DNA from: Mycobacterium sp. IS-836
GTDB taxonomy: Bacteria > Actinomycetota > Actinomycetes > Mycobacteriales > Mycobacteriaceae
Reading direction: 5' to 3'
Assembly: GCF_001954275.1 (NCBI RefSeq)
Contig: NZ_MBEU01000071.1
Span: 1 to 64,000, forward strand
DNA length: 64,000 bases
This document shows, piece after piece, positions 23,807-35,407 of this stretch; positions within the stretch are counted from its first letter, which is position 1, and each line of letters opens with the position of its first letter. The position numbers and the translations under genes are program-made. The notes beneath the pieces were generated by a model. That model saw only the letters and a program-made list of their open reading frames with translations, was not told where the DNA came from and made no database searches.

Positions 23807-24892
23807 CTAGACCGGAGGCAACGCCGGCGCAGCGGCCGGCAAGGCACCGGCGGCCGCCGGCAGGGCACCGGCCGCGGCACCCGGCAGGGCACCCGCGGCA
23901 CCCGGCAGGGCACCCGCGGCACCCGGTAGAGCACTGGCCGCACCCGGCAGGGCACTGGCCGCACCCGGCAGGGCACTGGCCGCACCCGGCAGGGCGCCGG
24001 CGGCGGCCGCTGGCGCGCCCGCGCCACCGTGCACACCCTGCATGATCGCGGGCATCACCAGGCCCTTGAGCAGGTCGATGGCCTGACCGGCGCCCAGCTG
24101 GTTGGCGGCTTGCATCACGTCGTTGACGAGCCCGCCACCGCCGCTGCTACCGCCGCTGGTGCCGGCACCACCGAGGCCGCCCGTCCCGATCGGGGAGGCG
24201 CCGCCCAGTGTCGACGGGTCACCAAGGATCGGGTAGGTGCCGTCGGCACCCGGGTCCAATCCGGCCGGCGCGGCACCGATCGGCACCTCGCTGGGAGTGG
24301 CCCCGGTGCCACCCAGGCCCGGCGCGAGTCCAGTCGGGCTGGTCAGACCCGGGTTAGACAGCGCGGGGTTCATCCCCGCGCCCGGCGTGGTCGGCAGCGC
24401 ACCCGGCGCGGTCAGCCCGGGCGTCCCCGGCGTCGTGCCCGGGTTGGCCAGCCCCGGCGTGCCAAAACCCGGTGCGCCCAGGCCCGGGGTGGTCGGCCCC
24501 GGTGTACCCAGGCCCGGTGTACCCAGGCCCGGGGTACCAACGCCCGGGCTGGTCAGCCCAGGACTGGTCAGCCCGGGACTGGTCAGGCCCGAAGTTCCCA
24601 GCCCCGGGCTGGTGAGGCCCGGGCTGGTCAGGCCGGTGGTGGTGCCGCTGTTGCCGCTCAACGCGGGCACCGGCGGCAGGTTGATCCCGAACTGCGACAG
24701 CCCCTGCGACAACGCGCCCATCAGCTCGCTGGGCAGGTCGCTCATGACCGCCGCTTGCTTGAATTCGCGGTGCTCAGGCTTGCTGCCCGCAGTCGATTCG
24801 TAAACCAGGAAGTATGCGCAAGGACTCGCGACTGCCAGGGCGGCGACCGCGCTCATGGCTGTCGAGAGCTTGCGTCGGCGTCGGTTCGGCAC
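23807..24892 (-). CDS. erp: Exported repetitive protein Erp (PirG)
   Basis: The 361-residue surface protein starts MPNRRRRKLSTAM at GTG 24892 after a GAGGAGA ribosome site, exactly as recalled for M. tuberculosis Erp. A signal/anchor helix covers about 12-33. Residues 87-150 hold the PGLTS/PGLGT-type tandem repeats that define Erp. The conserved C-terminal region (about 225-290) is followed by a second, unusual tail of ALPGAAS-type heptads (300-341). Erp is a virulence and growth factor of pathogenic mycobacteria, and its repeats vary among species. It is longer than the 284-aa M. tuberculosis protein. Confidence 0.93.
   Translation of the reverse strand: MPNRRRRKLSTAMSAVAALAVASPCAYFLVYESTAGSKPEHREFKQAAVMSDLPSELMGALSQGLSQFGINLPPVPALSGNSGTTTGLTSPGLTSPGLGTSGLTSPGLTSPGLTSPGVGTPGLGTPGLGTPGPTTPGLGAPGFGTPGLANPGTTPGTPGLTAPGALPTTPGAGMNPALSNPGLTSPTGLAPGLGGTGATPSEVPIGAAPAGLDPGADGTYPILGDPSTLGGASPIGTGGLGGAGTSGGSSGGGGLVNDVMQAANQLGAGQAIDLLKGLVMPAIMQGVHGGAGAPAAAAGALPGAASALPGAASALPGAASALPGAAGALPGAAGALPGAAAGALPAAAGALPAAAPALPPV
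23870..23995 (-). repeat. 21-bp tandem repeats encoding ALPGAA(S/G/A) heptads in Erp
   Basis: Six consecutive 21-bp units encode ALPGAAS three times, ALPGAAG twice and ALPGAAA once. Neighbouring units are nearly identical in DNA, so copy number is prone to slippage. Confidence 0.85.
24443..24634 (-). repeat. 15-bp tandem repeats encoding PGLTS/PGLGT pentads in Erp
   Basis: About twelve degenerate 15-bp units encode Pro-Gly-Leu-Thr-Ser and variants (PGLGT, PGVGT, PGPTT, PGFGT). This is the central repeat region characteristic of Erp. Confidence 0.85.
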
Positions 24893-25042
24893 GGAAGTCT
24901 CCTCAATCTGGACTATGTGTTTCCTCGGCGTGTGCTGCCTGTCCTATCCGGCATGAACCACACAGAGTCGATGGTACGAGTGAGATTGCTGTGACTAGAG
25001 TGGTGATATTGAATCGTGAGGCAATTGCGACCACGGCCGTAA

Positions 25043-26305
<1,263 letters not shown>

Positions 26306-26354
26306 CCCGTGCCGGCGACGACGCAGAACGAACTGACAATGAGGAGCGGCACAG

Positions 26355-28241
26355 ATGACCGCCGTGAGCCTGCTGTCCCGAATCATCCTGCCGCGTCCGG
26401 GTGAGCCCCTCGACGTGCGCAAGCTCTACCTGGAGGAGTCGAAGACCAACTCGCGGCGCGCCCACGCCACGAGCCGCACCTCGCTGGAGATCGGCAAAGA
26501 GTCCGAGGTGTCGTTCGCGACGTATTTCAACGCGTTCCCGGCCAGCTACTGGCGCCGCTGGTCGATCTGCACCTCGGTGGTGCTGCGCGTCGAGCTGACC
26601 GGAACCGGTCGCGTCGACGTCTACCGGTCGAAGGCCAACGCGGTGCGGATCTCGGTCGACGGACGCCAATTCGTGGGCACCGAGGACCAGCCGGCCGTCG
26701 TCGAGATCGAGGTGCCGCTCAAGCCGTTCGAGGACGGCGGCTGGATCTGGTTCGACATCACCACCGATACCAACGTCAACCTGCTCAGCGGCGGCTGGTA
26801 TGCCACCGAGCCCGCGCCGGGCACGGCCAACGTCGCCGTCGGCATCCCGACCTTCAACCGGCCGGCCGACTGCACCAATGCGCTGGCCGCGCTCACCGCG
26901 GATCCGTTGGTGGACGAGGTAATTGGTGCGGTGATCGTGCCGGATCAGGGTGTGCGCAAGGTCCGCGACCACCCGGACTTCCCCGCCGCGGCCGCCCGGC
27001 TGGGCGATCGGCTGTCGATCCACGACCAGCCCAACCTCGGCGGGTCCGGTGGATACAGCCGGGTGATGTACGAGGCGCTGAAAAACACGGATTGCCAACA
27101 GATTCTGTTCATGGACGACGACATCCGCATCGAGCCCGACTCGATCCTGCGGGTGTTGGCCATGCACCGATTCGCCAAGAGCCCGATGCTGGTGGGCGGC
27201 CAGATGCTCAACCTGCAGGAGCCCTCGCACCTGCACATCATGGGCGAGGTCGTCGACCCGTCGAACTTCATGTGGACCGCGGCGCCGCACACCGAATACG
27301 ACCACGACTTCGCCGAAAATCCGTTGAACGACAACAACCCTCGCAGCAAGCTGCTGCACCGTCGCATCGACGTCGACTACAACGGCTGGTGGACCTGCAT
27401 GATCCCGCGGCAGGTCGCCGAGGAGTTGGGCCAGCCGCTGCCGCTGTTCATCAAGTGGGACGACGCCGACTACGGCCTGCGGGCCGCCGAGCACGGATAC
27501 CCGACGGTGACGCTGCCCGGGGCGGCGATCTGGCACATGGCCTGGAGCGACAAGGACGACGCCATCGACTGGCAGGCCTACTTCCATCTGCGCAACCGCC
27601 TCGTCGTCGCGGCGATGCACTGGGACGGTGACGTCACCGGCCTGGTACGCAGCCACCTGAAGGCAACACTGAAACACCTTGCCTGCCTTGAATATTCGAC
27701 GGTGGCTATCCAGAACAAGGCCATCGACGACTTCCTGGCCGGCCCCGAGCACATCTTCTCGATCCTGGAATCGGCGCTGCCCGAGGTGCATCGGATGCGC
27801 AAGGAGTTCCCGGATGCCGTCGTCCTGCCGGCGGCCAGCGAGCTGCCCCAGCCGATGCACCAGAGCAAGGCGATGAATCCCCCGGTGAACCCGCTGTCGA
27901 TCAGTTACCGGCTGGCCCGCGGGATACTCCACAACGCGACCAAGGCCGACCCGGCGGCCCACCAGCGTCCGGAGTACAACGTGCCGACCCAGGACGCGCG
28001 CTGGTTCCGGCTGTGCACGGTCGACGGGGTGACCGTCACGACGGCCGACGGGTGCGGTGTGGTCTATCGACAGCGCAACCGACGCAAGATGTTTTCGTTG
28101 CTGTTCAAATCGCTGCGCCGCCAGCGTCTGCTGTTGAGCCGGTTCGACGAGATGCGCCGCGTGTACCGCGGCGCGCTTCCGGTTCTGTCCAGCAAGCAGA
28201 AGTGGGAGACGGCGTTGCTGCCAGCAGCGGACAATGGCTGA
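26355..28241 (+). CDS. glfT2: Galactofuranosyltransferase GlfT2
   Basis: The 628-residue bifunctional GT2 polymerase adds alternating beta-1,5 and beta-1,6 Galf residues to the galactan at the inner membrane face. It has an N-terminal beta-sandwich (ending near SGGWYAT), a GT-A domain with the nucleotide-sugar DDD motif at D254-D256, WDDADYG (D369/D370) and catalytic-site H394 in IWHMAW, and a C-terminal helical region. ATG 26355 follows GAGGAGCGG. The M. tuberculosis enzyme is 637 aa; the missing residues lie near WDGDVTGLVRSH and at the C-terminus. Confidence 0.96.
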   Translation: MTAVSLLSRIILPRPGEPLDVRKLYLEESKTNSRRAHATSRTSLEIGKESEVSFATYFNAFPASYWRRWSICTSVVLRVELTGTGRVDVYRSKANAVRISVDGRQFVGTEDQPAVVEIEVPLKPFEDGGWIWFDITTDTNVNLLSGGWYATEPAPGTANVAVGIPTFNRPADCTNALAALTADPLVDEVIGAVIVPDQGVRKVRDHPDFPAAAARLGDRLSIHDQPNLGGSGGYSRVMYEALKNTDCQQILFMDDDIRIEPDSILRVLAMHRFAKSPMLVGGQMLNLQEPSHLHIMGEVVDPSNFMWTAAPHTEYDHDFAENPLNDNNPRSKLLHRRIDVDYNGWWTCMIPRQVAEELGQPLPLFIKWDDADYGLRAAEHGYPTVTLPGAAIWHMAWSDKDDAIDWQAYFHLRNRLVVAAMHWDGDVTGLVRSHLKATLKHLACLEYSTVAIQNKAIDDFLAGPEHIFSILESALPEVHRMRKEFPDAVVLPAASELPQPMHQSKAMNPPVNPLSISYRLARGILHNATKADPAAHQRPEYNVPTQDARWFRLCTVDGVTVTTADGCGVVYRQRNRRKMFSLLFKSLRRQRLLLSRFDEMRRVYRGALPVLSSKQKWETALLPAADNG

Positions 28242-28779
28242 AATCCCTCTTTCGGGGCCGCCGCGCGGCGAAGTCGCCGCGATGGTCGCCGTCCAGGCGG
28301 CGCTGGCCGACCGCCCCGGGGTGCTGACCACGGCCCGCGGGCTGTCGCACTTCGGCGAGCACAGCATCGGCTGGGTGGCCGTGTCGCTGCTCGGTGCGCT
28401 GCTGGTGCCGCGGCATCGCCGGGACTGGCTGGTGGCCGGCGCCGGCGCGTTCGCCGCACACGCGGCCGCCGTGTTGATCAAGCGCGTGGTGCGGCGCCAG
28501 CGACCGAACCATCCCGCCGTCGCGGTGAACGTCGGCACGCCGAGCCGGCTGAGCTTCCCGTCGGCGCACGCCACCTCCACCACCGCCGCGGCAATCCTCA
28601 TGGCCCGCACTACCGGGCTGCCCCTGCCCGTGTTGCTCGTCCCCCCGATGGCGCTGTCGCGGATACTGCTGGGGGTGCACTATCCCAGCGACGTGGCCTT
28701 CGGCATCGCGCTGGGCGCCGGCGTCGCGGGGATCGCACGCAGCAGCGGCGAAAGGTTGCGAAAGAGGTTCGCCGAATGA
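28234..28779 (+). CDS. PAP2-family phosphatase (Rv3807c-like), decaprenyl-phosphoribose pathway
   Basis: The 181-residue membrane protein has the three PAP2 motifs: KRVVRRQRP, PSAHA and SRILLGVHYPSD, with several hydrophobic helices. Rv3807c is proposed to remove the 5-phosphate from decaprenylphosphoryl-5-phosphoribose, the step between UbiA and DprE1 (established proposal). It overlaps the glfT2 end by eight bases and its own stop overlaps the ubiA ATG (ATGA). Confidence 0.88.
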   Translation: MAEIPLSGPPRGEVAAMVAVQAALADRPGVLTTARGLSHFGEHSIGWVAVSLLGALLVPRHRRDWLVAGAGAFAAHAAAVLIKRVVRRQRPNHPAVAVNVGTPSRLSFPSAHATSTTAAAILMARTTGLPLPVLLVPPMALSRILLGVHYPSDVAFGIALGAGVAGIARSSGERLRKRFAE

Positions 28780-29684
28780 GTGAAGACGTGGTGGTCGGAC
28801 CGCCGGGCAATGTGATCGTCGGGGTGGTCAAGGCAATCCGCCCGCGGCAATGGGTGAAGAACGTGCTGGTGCTGGCCGCACCGCTGAGCGCGGCCGGCCG
28901 CGGCCACCAGTACGACTACGGCCAGCTGGGCATCCAGGTGGCGGTGGCCTTCGTGGTGTTCAGCCTCGCGGCCTCGTCGATATACCTGATCAACGACGTC
29001 CGCGACGTCGAGGCCGACCGCGAACACCCCACCAAGCGGTTCCGTCCGATCGCCGCCGGCGTGGTGCCCGAATGGCTGGCCTACGCTCTGGCCGCGTTCC
29101 TGGGCGTGGCCTCCGTGGGTATTGCATGGTGGCTGACGCCGAACCTCGCGGTGGTGATGGCGGTCTACATCGCCGTGCAGCTGGGCTACTGCTTCGGCCT
29201 CAAACACCAAGCGGTGATGGACATTTGCATCGTGTCGTCGGGGTTCTTGCTCCGGGCCATCGCCGGCGGGGCGGCCACCGACACCCGGCTGTCGCAATGG
29301 TTTTTGTTGATCATGGCGTTCGGGTCGCTGTTCATGGCGGCCGGCAAACGCTACGCCGAGCTGCAACTGGCCGAGCGCACCGGCGCGGCGATCCGCAAGG
29401 CGCTGGAGAGCTACACGGGCACCTATTTGCGGTTCGTCTGGACGATGTCGGCCACCGCGGTGGTGATGTGCTACGGGCTGTGGGCGTTCGAGCGCGACCA
29501 CGGGTCCGCGCGCTGGTTCACGGTGTCCATGGTCCCGTTCACCATCGCGATCCTGCGCTACGCGGTCGACGTCGACGGCGGGTTGGCCGGGGAGCCGGAA
29601 GACATCGCGCTGCGTGACCGGGTGCTGCAGCTGTTGGCCCTGGCCTGGATCGCGACGGTCGGAGCCGCGGTTGCCTTCGGCTAG
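28776..29684 (+). CDS. ubiA: Decaprenyl-phosphate phosphoribosyltransferase UbiA (DPPR synthase)
   Basis: The 302-residue polytopic UbiA-superfamily enzyme transfers 5-phosphoribose from PRPP to decaprenyl phosphate, the first committed step to the arabinan donor DPA. The Asp-rich motif NDVRDVEADREHPTKRFRP (about residues 69-87) binds Mg-PRPP, and a second polar loop (AAGKRYAELQLAE) follows. About nine membrane helices are expected. M. tuberculosis UbiA is 302 aa. It is translationally coupled to the PAP2 gene. Confidence 0.95.
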   Translation: MSEDVVVGPPGNVIVGVVKAIRPRQWVKNVLVLAAPLSAAGRGHQYDYGQLGIQVAVAFVVFSLAASSIYLINDVRDVEADREHPTKRFRPIAAGVVPEWLAYALAAFLGVASVGIAWWLTPNLAVVMAVYIAVQLGYCFGLKHQAVMDICIVSSGFLLRAIAGGAATDTRLSQWFLLIMAFGSLFMAAGKRYAELQLAERTGAAIRKALESYTGTYLRFVWTMSATAVVMCYGLWAFERDHGSARWFTVSMVPFTIAILRYAVDVDGGLAGEPEDIALRDRVLQLLALAWIATVGAAVAFG

Positions 29685-29772
29685 CCCCGGTCTGGAGGCC
29701 ATCAAGCGTGAAGTGATGCGCCGCCGCGCGGCGGTCAGGCGGGTCGGCCGGCCGGTGTTCGCATACGCCACC

Positions 29773-31641
29773 ATGGTCCGGGTCAGCCTGTGGATCAGCG
29801 TGGCGGTGGTCGCGGTGCTGTTCGGGTGGGGCAGCTGGCAGCGGCGCTGGATCGCCGACGACGGGCTGATCGTGCTGCGCACGGTGCGCAACCTGCTGGC
29901 CGGCAACGGGCCGGTGTTCAATCAGGGCGAGCGCGTCGAGGCGAACACCTCCACGGCATGGACCTACCTGATGTACGTGGGCAGCTGGGTCGGTGGCCCG
30001 ATGCGCATGGAGTACGTGGCACTGGCGCTGGCCCTCGGGCTGTCGGTGCTGGGCGTGGCGCTGCTCATGCTGGGCACCGGGCGGCTCTATGCGCCCAGCC
30101 TGCGGGGCGCGCGCGCGATCATGCTGCCCGCCGGCGCGTTGGTCTACATCGCGCTGCCGCCGGCGCGTGACTTCGCCACCTCCGGCCTCGAAAGTGGTTT
30201 GGCGCTGGCCTATTTGGGGTTGCTGTGGTGGATGATGGTCCGCTGGGGGCAGCCGCTGCGGACCCGCCCGGATAACCGGTTCTTCCTCGCCGCGCTGGCC
30301 TTCGTCGCGGGATTCAGCGTCCTGGTGCGGCCCGACTTCGCGTTGATGGGCGGCCTGGCACTGATCATGATGCTGATCGCGGCCCGCACCTGGCAGCGTC
30401 GCGTGCTGATCGTGGTGGCGGGCGGATTCCTGCCGGTCGCCTACGAGATCTTCCGGATGGGTTACTACGGACTGTTGGTGCCCGGCACCGCCCTGGCGAA
30501 GGACGCGGCCGGCGACAAGTGGTCGCAGGGCATGATCTATCTCTCGAACTTCAACGCGCCCTATGCGATATGGGCGCCCGTCGTGCTGCTGGTGCCGCTG
30601 GGCCTGCTGTTGATGGCCGCGCGGCGGCGGCCGTCGTTCCTGCGGCCCGCCCTGGCGCCCAATTACGGACGGTTCGCCCGGGCCGTCCAAAGCCCGCCCG
30701 CCGTGGTGGTTTTCGTCCTGGTGAGCGGTCTGCTGCAGGCGCTCTATTGGATCCGGCAGGGCGGCGACTTCATGCACGCCAGGGTGTTGCTGGCGCCGCT
30801 TTTTTGTTTGCTGGCTCCGGTCGCCGTCATCCCGGTGGTCATCCCCGACGGCAAGGTGTACCTGCGCGAGACCGGCCTGTGGCTGTCCGGTGCGGCCGGG
30901 GTCTTGTGGCTGGGAATCGCGGGCTGGTCGCTGTGGGCAGCAAACTCACCCGGGATGGGTGACGACGCCACCCACGTCACCTATTCGGGCATCGTCGACG
31001 AGCGGCGCTTCTATGCGCAGGCCACCGGGCGCGCACACCCGCTGACCGCCGCCGACTACCTCGACTACCCGCGGATGGCGGCGATCCTGACCGCCCTCAA
31101 CAACACCCCGGACGGGGCGTTGCTGCTGCCGTCGGGCAACTACACGCAGTGGGACCTGGTGCCAATGGGTCAGCCACCGAGCGGCAAGCCGCCCCAAAAG
31201 CCGCAACACACGGTGTTTTTCACCAATCTGGGCATGGTCGGCATGAACGTCGGGCTCGACGTGCGGGTGATCGACCAGATCGGGCTGGCCAACCCCATCG
31301 CGCAACACACGGGGCGACTGCAACACGGCCGGATCGGGCATGACAAGAACCTCTTCCCCGACTGGGTCATCGCCGACGGCCCCTGGGTGAAGGTCTATCC
31401 GGGCGTTCCGGGCTACCTGGACGCGAATTGGGTCGCCCAGGCGACCGCGGCGCTGCAATGCCCCGAAACCCAGGCGGTGCTGAGCTCGGTGCGGGCCCCG
31501 ATGACGCCGCACCGGTTCGTCTCAAACTTCTTGCATTCCTTCAAATTCACCCAGTATCAGATCGACCGCGTGCCGATCTACGAGCTCGCCAGGTGCGGGC
31601 TGCCGGTGCCCGAGGCCGGTCCGCCACCGCCCCGCGAGTGA
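29773..31641 (+). CDS. aftB: Arabinofuranosyltransferase AftB
   Basis: The 622-residue GT-C membrane protein adds the terminal beta-1,2 arabinofuranose residues of arabinogalactan and LAM. It begins VRVSLWISVAVVAVLFGW as the first membrane helix, followed by the periplasmic loop with RWIADDGLIVLRTVRNLLAGNG holding the GT-C Asp pair. About ten helices and a C-terminal soluble domain (after ~410) follow. ATG 29773 matches the recalled M. tuberculosis N-terminus (627 aa); ATG 29716 would add 19 residues (MRRRAAVRR...). Confidence 0.92.
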   Translation: MVRVSLWISVAVVAVLFGWGSWQRRWIADDGLIVLRTVRNLLAGNGPVFNQGERVEANTSTAWTYLMYVGSWVGGPMRMEYVALALALGLSVLGVALLMLGTGRLYAPSLRGARAIMLPAGALVYIALPPARDFATSGLESGLALAYLGLLWWMMVRWGQPLRTRPDNRFFLAALAFVAGFSVLVRPDFALMGGLALIMMLIAARTWQRRVLIVVAGGFLPVAYEIFRMGYYGLLVPGTALAKDAAGDKWSQGMIYLSNFNAPYAIWAPVVLLVPLGLLLMAARRRPSFLRPALAPNYGRFARAVQSPPAVVVFVLVSGLLQALYWIRQGGDFMHARVLLAPLFCLLAPVAVIPVVIPDGKVYLRETGLWLSGAAGVLWLGIAGWSLWAANSPGMGDDATHVTYSGIVDERRFYAQATGRAHPLTAADYLDYPRMAAILTALNNTPDGALLLPSGNYTQWDLVPMGQPPSGKPPQKPQHTVFFTNLGMVGMNVGLDVRVIDQIGLANPIAQHTGRLQHGRIGHDKNLFPDWVIADGPWVKVYPGVPGYLDANWVAQATAALQCPETQAVLSSVRAPMTPHRFVSNFLHSFKFTQYQIDRVPIYELARCGLPVPEAGPPPPRE

Positions 31642-33013
<1,372 letters not shown>

Positions 33014-33035
33014 CAGCCAGCCGAAAGCAACACCG

Positions 33036-33071
33036 CTAATGGCGGCGATCCCTCGGGGTCGCCGCCATTAG
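33036..33071. terminator. Strong hairpin between fbpA and fbpD
   Basis: Arms CTAATGGCGGCGA (33036-33048) and its exact complement (33059-33071) enclose a 10-base loop, 22 bases after the fbpA stop. There is no T-tract, which is usual for mycobacterial terminators. It probably ends or attenuates fbpA transcription before fbpD. Confidence 0.7.
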
Positions 33072-33135
33072 TGATTTACGTCGCCCATCGGGTGTGGATA
33101 GTGTGCTCACAGCGACTAGACGATGGAGGGTGGAC

Positions 33136-34047
33136 ATGAGGGGTCTGTCAGCGCTGCTGCGGGTGTTCTGCATTGCCGCACTATCGGTCGGGTTCGGCGG
33201 TGCGGCTCTGGGGATGGTGACGCCCGGAACCATCGGCAAAACCAAGGCCGCGGGCTACGAAAGCCTGATGGTGCCGTCGGCGGCCATGGGCCGCGACATC
33301 CCGGTGGCCTTCCTGGGCGGCGGCCCACACGCGGTGTACCTCCTGGACGCCTTCAATGCGGCCCCGGACGTCAGCAACTGGGTGACCGCGGGTAACGCGA
33401 TGAACACGCTGGCCGGCAAGGGCATCTCGGTGGTGGCGCCCGCCGGAGGCGCCTGGAGCATGTACACCAACTGGGAGAACGACGGCAGCAAGCAGTGGGA
33501 CACGTTCCTGTCCAGCGAGCTGCCCAACTGGCTGGCCGCCAACAAGGGCCTGGCGCCCGGTGGCCACGCCGCGGTGGGCGCCTCACAGGGCGGCTACGCC
33601 GCGATGGCGCTGGCCGCCTTCCACCCCGACCGCTTCGGCATGGCCGGTTCGCTGTCCGGCTTCCTGTACCCGTCGAGCACCAACTACAACGGCGCGATCC
33701 TGGCCGGCCTGCAGCAGTTCGGCGGTGTGGATGGCAACGGCATGTGGGGCGCGCCGCAGCTGGGCCGGTGGAAGTGGCACGACCCGTACGTGCACTCCAC
33801 GCTGCTGGCGCAGAACAACACCCGGGTGTGGGTCTACAGCCCGACGAACATGGGCGGTGACGACGCCGCCATGGCCGGCCAGGCCGGCGCGGCGATGGGC
33901 AGCTCCCGGGAGTTCTACCAGCAGTACCGCAGCAACGGCGGCCACAACGGGCACTTCGACTTCCCGGGCGGCGGCGACAACGGCTGGGGTTCGTGGGCGG
34001 GGCAGCTGGGCGCCATGTCGGGCGACATCGTCGGCGCCATTCGCTAG
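33136..34047 (+). CDS. fbpD: FbpD/MPT51, Ag85-related secreted protein
   Basis: The 303-residue precursor has a signal peptide (about 1-30) and an Ag85-like alpha/beta-hydrolase fold ([43 protein letters not shown]). M. tuberculosis MPT51 lacks the catalytic triad and is thought to bind carbohydrate or fibronectin. Here the nucleophile-elbow position is GASQGG with Ser150, whereas the M. tuberculosis sequence recalled is GAAQGG. The His position is still replaced (DNGW versus THSW in Ag85), so transferase activity is doubtful. ATG 33136 follows GGAGGGTGGAC. Confidence 0.92.
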   Translation: MRGLSALLRVFCIAALSVGFGGAALGMVTPGTIGKTKAAGYESLMVPSAAMGRDIPVAFLGGGPHAVYLLDAFNAAPDVSNWVTAGNAMNTLAGKGISVVAPAGGAWSMYTNWENDGSKQWDTFLSSELPNWLAANKGLAPGGHAAVGASQGGYAAMALAAFHPDRFGMAGSLSGFLYPSSTNYNGAILAGLQQFGGVDGNGMWGAPQLGRWKWHDPYVHSTLLAQNNTRVWVYSPTNMGGDDAAMAGQAGAAMGSSREFYQQYRSNGGHNGHFDFPGGGDNGWGSWAGQLGAMSGDIVGAIR

Positions 34048-34061
34048 CGGGCGCACGGACG

Positions 34062-34084
34062 GTACCGGTGCGACGAGCCGGTAC
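34062..34084. terminator. Hairpin after fbpD
   Basis: GTACCGG (34062-34068) and CCGGTAC (34078-34084) form a 7-bp perfect stem with a 9-base loop, 14 bases after the fbpD stop. There is no T-tract, so this is a moderate prediction. Confidence 0.45.
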
Positions 34085-34163
34085 GGTGGTGGGTGCAGCA
34101 GAGGGCGGGACGGCCGCCTACCTCTATACGAGCTGCGACTTCCGACTCTGCTAGCAGGAGAAG

Positions 34164-35171
34164 ATGGCCACCAACGCCCGGCGTAGACGCCGAATCCTCG
34201 CCTGGGTTGCCGCCCTCTCGATGGCCGGTGTCGTATTGCTGGTGATCGTGGGCGTGGTGATGCTGCTGCGCAGCCCCTCGTCGCCGCCCAGCGCGGTGCC
34301 GCCCGGCGTGTTGCCCCCGTCGTCGACGACGGCCCACCCGCACAAGCCGCGACCCGCCTCGCAAGACGCCTCGTGTCCCGACGTGCAGTTGATCAACGTC
34401 CCGGGCACGTGGGAATCGTCGGTGCAGGACGACCCGGGCAATCCGATGCAGTTCCCGAATGCGTTGCTGCACAAAGTGACTGCCCAGCTCGGTCAGCAGT
34501 TTCCGGCCGCCCGGGTGTCGTCGTACACCACCCCCTACACGGCGCAGTTCCACAACCCGATGAGCGGGGACACGCAGATGTCCTACAACGACAGCCGCGC
34601 CGAAGGCACCCGCGCGACCGTCCAGGCGATGACCGACATGAACAACAAGTGCCCCTTGACCAGCTATGTGCTGATGGGTTTTTCGCAGGGTGCGGTAATC
34701 GCCGGGGATATCGCCAGCGACATCGGCAACGGCCGCGGTCCCGTCGACGACGACCTGGTGCTCGGTGTGACATTGATCGCCGACGGCCGTCGCCAGCAGG
34801 GGGTGGGCAACGACATCGGGCCCAACCCGCCCGGCGAGGGCGCCGAAGTCACGTTGGCGGAGGTGCCGATGTTGTCCGGTCTCGGATTGACCATGACCGG
34901 GGCGCGACCGGGCGGCTTCGGCGCGCTCAACGACAAGACCAACGAGATCTGCGCGCCGGGCGATCTGATCTGCGCCGCCCCGAACGAGGCGTTCAGCATC
35001 GCCAACCTGCCGACCACGCTGAACACGCTCGCCGGCGGCGCCGGCCAGCCGGTGCACGCGCTGTACGCCACCACCCAGTTCTGGAACCTGGACGGGATCC
35101 CCGCAACGGATTGGACGTTGAACTGGGCCCACGGGCTCATCGACAACGCGCCGCATCCCAAACACGGCTGA
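34164..35171 (+). CDS. culp6: Cutinase-like membrane-anchored lipase Culp6 (Rv3802c-like)
   Basis: The 335-residue essential-type phospholipase/thioesterase has a basic N-terminus, one membrane segment (about 12-36), a Pro/Ser-rich stalk and a periplasmic cutinase domain. The nucleophile is S174 in GFSQGAV; the C-terminal Asp/His pair lies around [11 protein letters not shown] and NWAHGLID. Rv3802c is linked to mycolate metabolism and sits in the mycolic acid cluster. ATG 34164 follows AGGAGAAG. Confidence 0.92.
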   Translation: MATNARRRRRILAWVAALSMAGVVLLVIVGVVMLLRSPSSPPSAVPPGVLPPSSTTAHPHKPRPASQDASCPDVQLINVPGTWESSVQDDPGNPMQFPNALLHKVTAQLGQQFPAARVSSYTTPYTAQFHNPMSGDTQMSYNDSRAEGTRATVQAMTDMNNKCPLTSYVLMGFSQGAVIAGDIASDIGNGRGPVDDDLVLGVTLIADGRRQQGVGNDIGPNPPGEGAEVTLAEVPMLSGLGLTMTGARPGGFGALNDKTNEICAPGDLICAAPNEAFSIANLPTTLNTLAGGAGQPVHALYATTQFWNLDGIPATDWTLNWAHGLIDNAPHPKHG

Positions 35172-35407
35172 TATGGCCGCGCGTGAGGCCGATACGTGAC
35201 GGAATCGGCGGTACGTTGTGATTTGGTCTGCCGCGTGCCGCCCCTTAACATTAAGAGAAAAGTAAGAGCATTGGATCGTGACCCGTTTGGGTCGAAGCTG
35301 GCACCCAATCGACGCGCGCCTCAGCATGCGCCGTGACAGGGCCGGCTTGCGCGCGGTTATAACGTCGGAGCAGCCGACCGAATTGTGTTGTGACAGGAGA
35401 AACCGGC

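Noticed and set aside
23870-24634. Tandem repeats in erp considered as a CRISPR-like array
   Set aside because: Units are contiguous 21- and 15-bp coding repeats without unique spacers and encode Erp peptides.
29614-29772. Longer AftB N-terminus beginning inside ubiA
   Set aside because: The extra residues are Cys/Trp/Arg-rich frame-shifted ubiA sequence; the recalled AftB start and first membrane helix fit ATG 29773.
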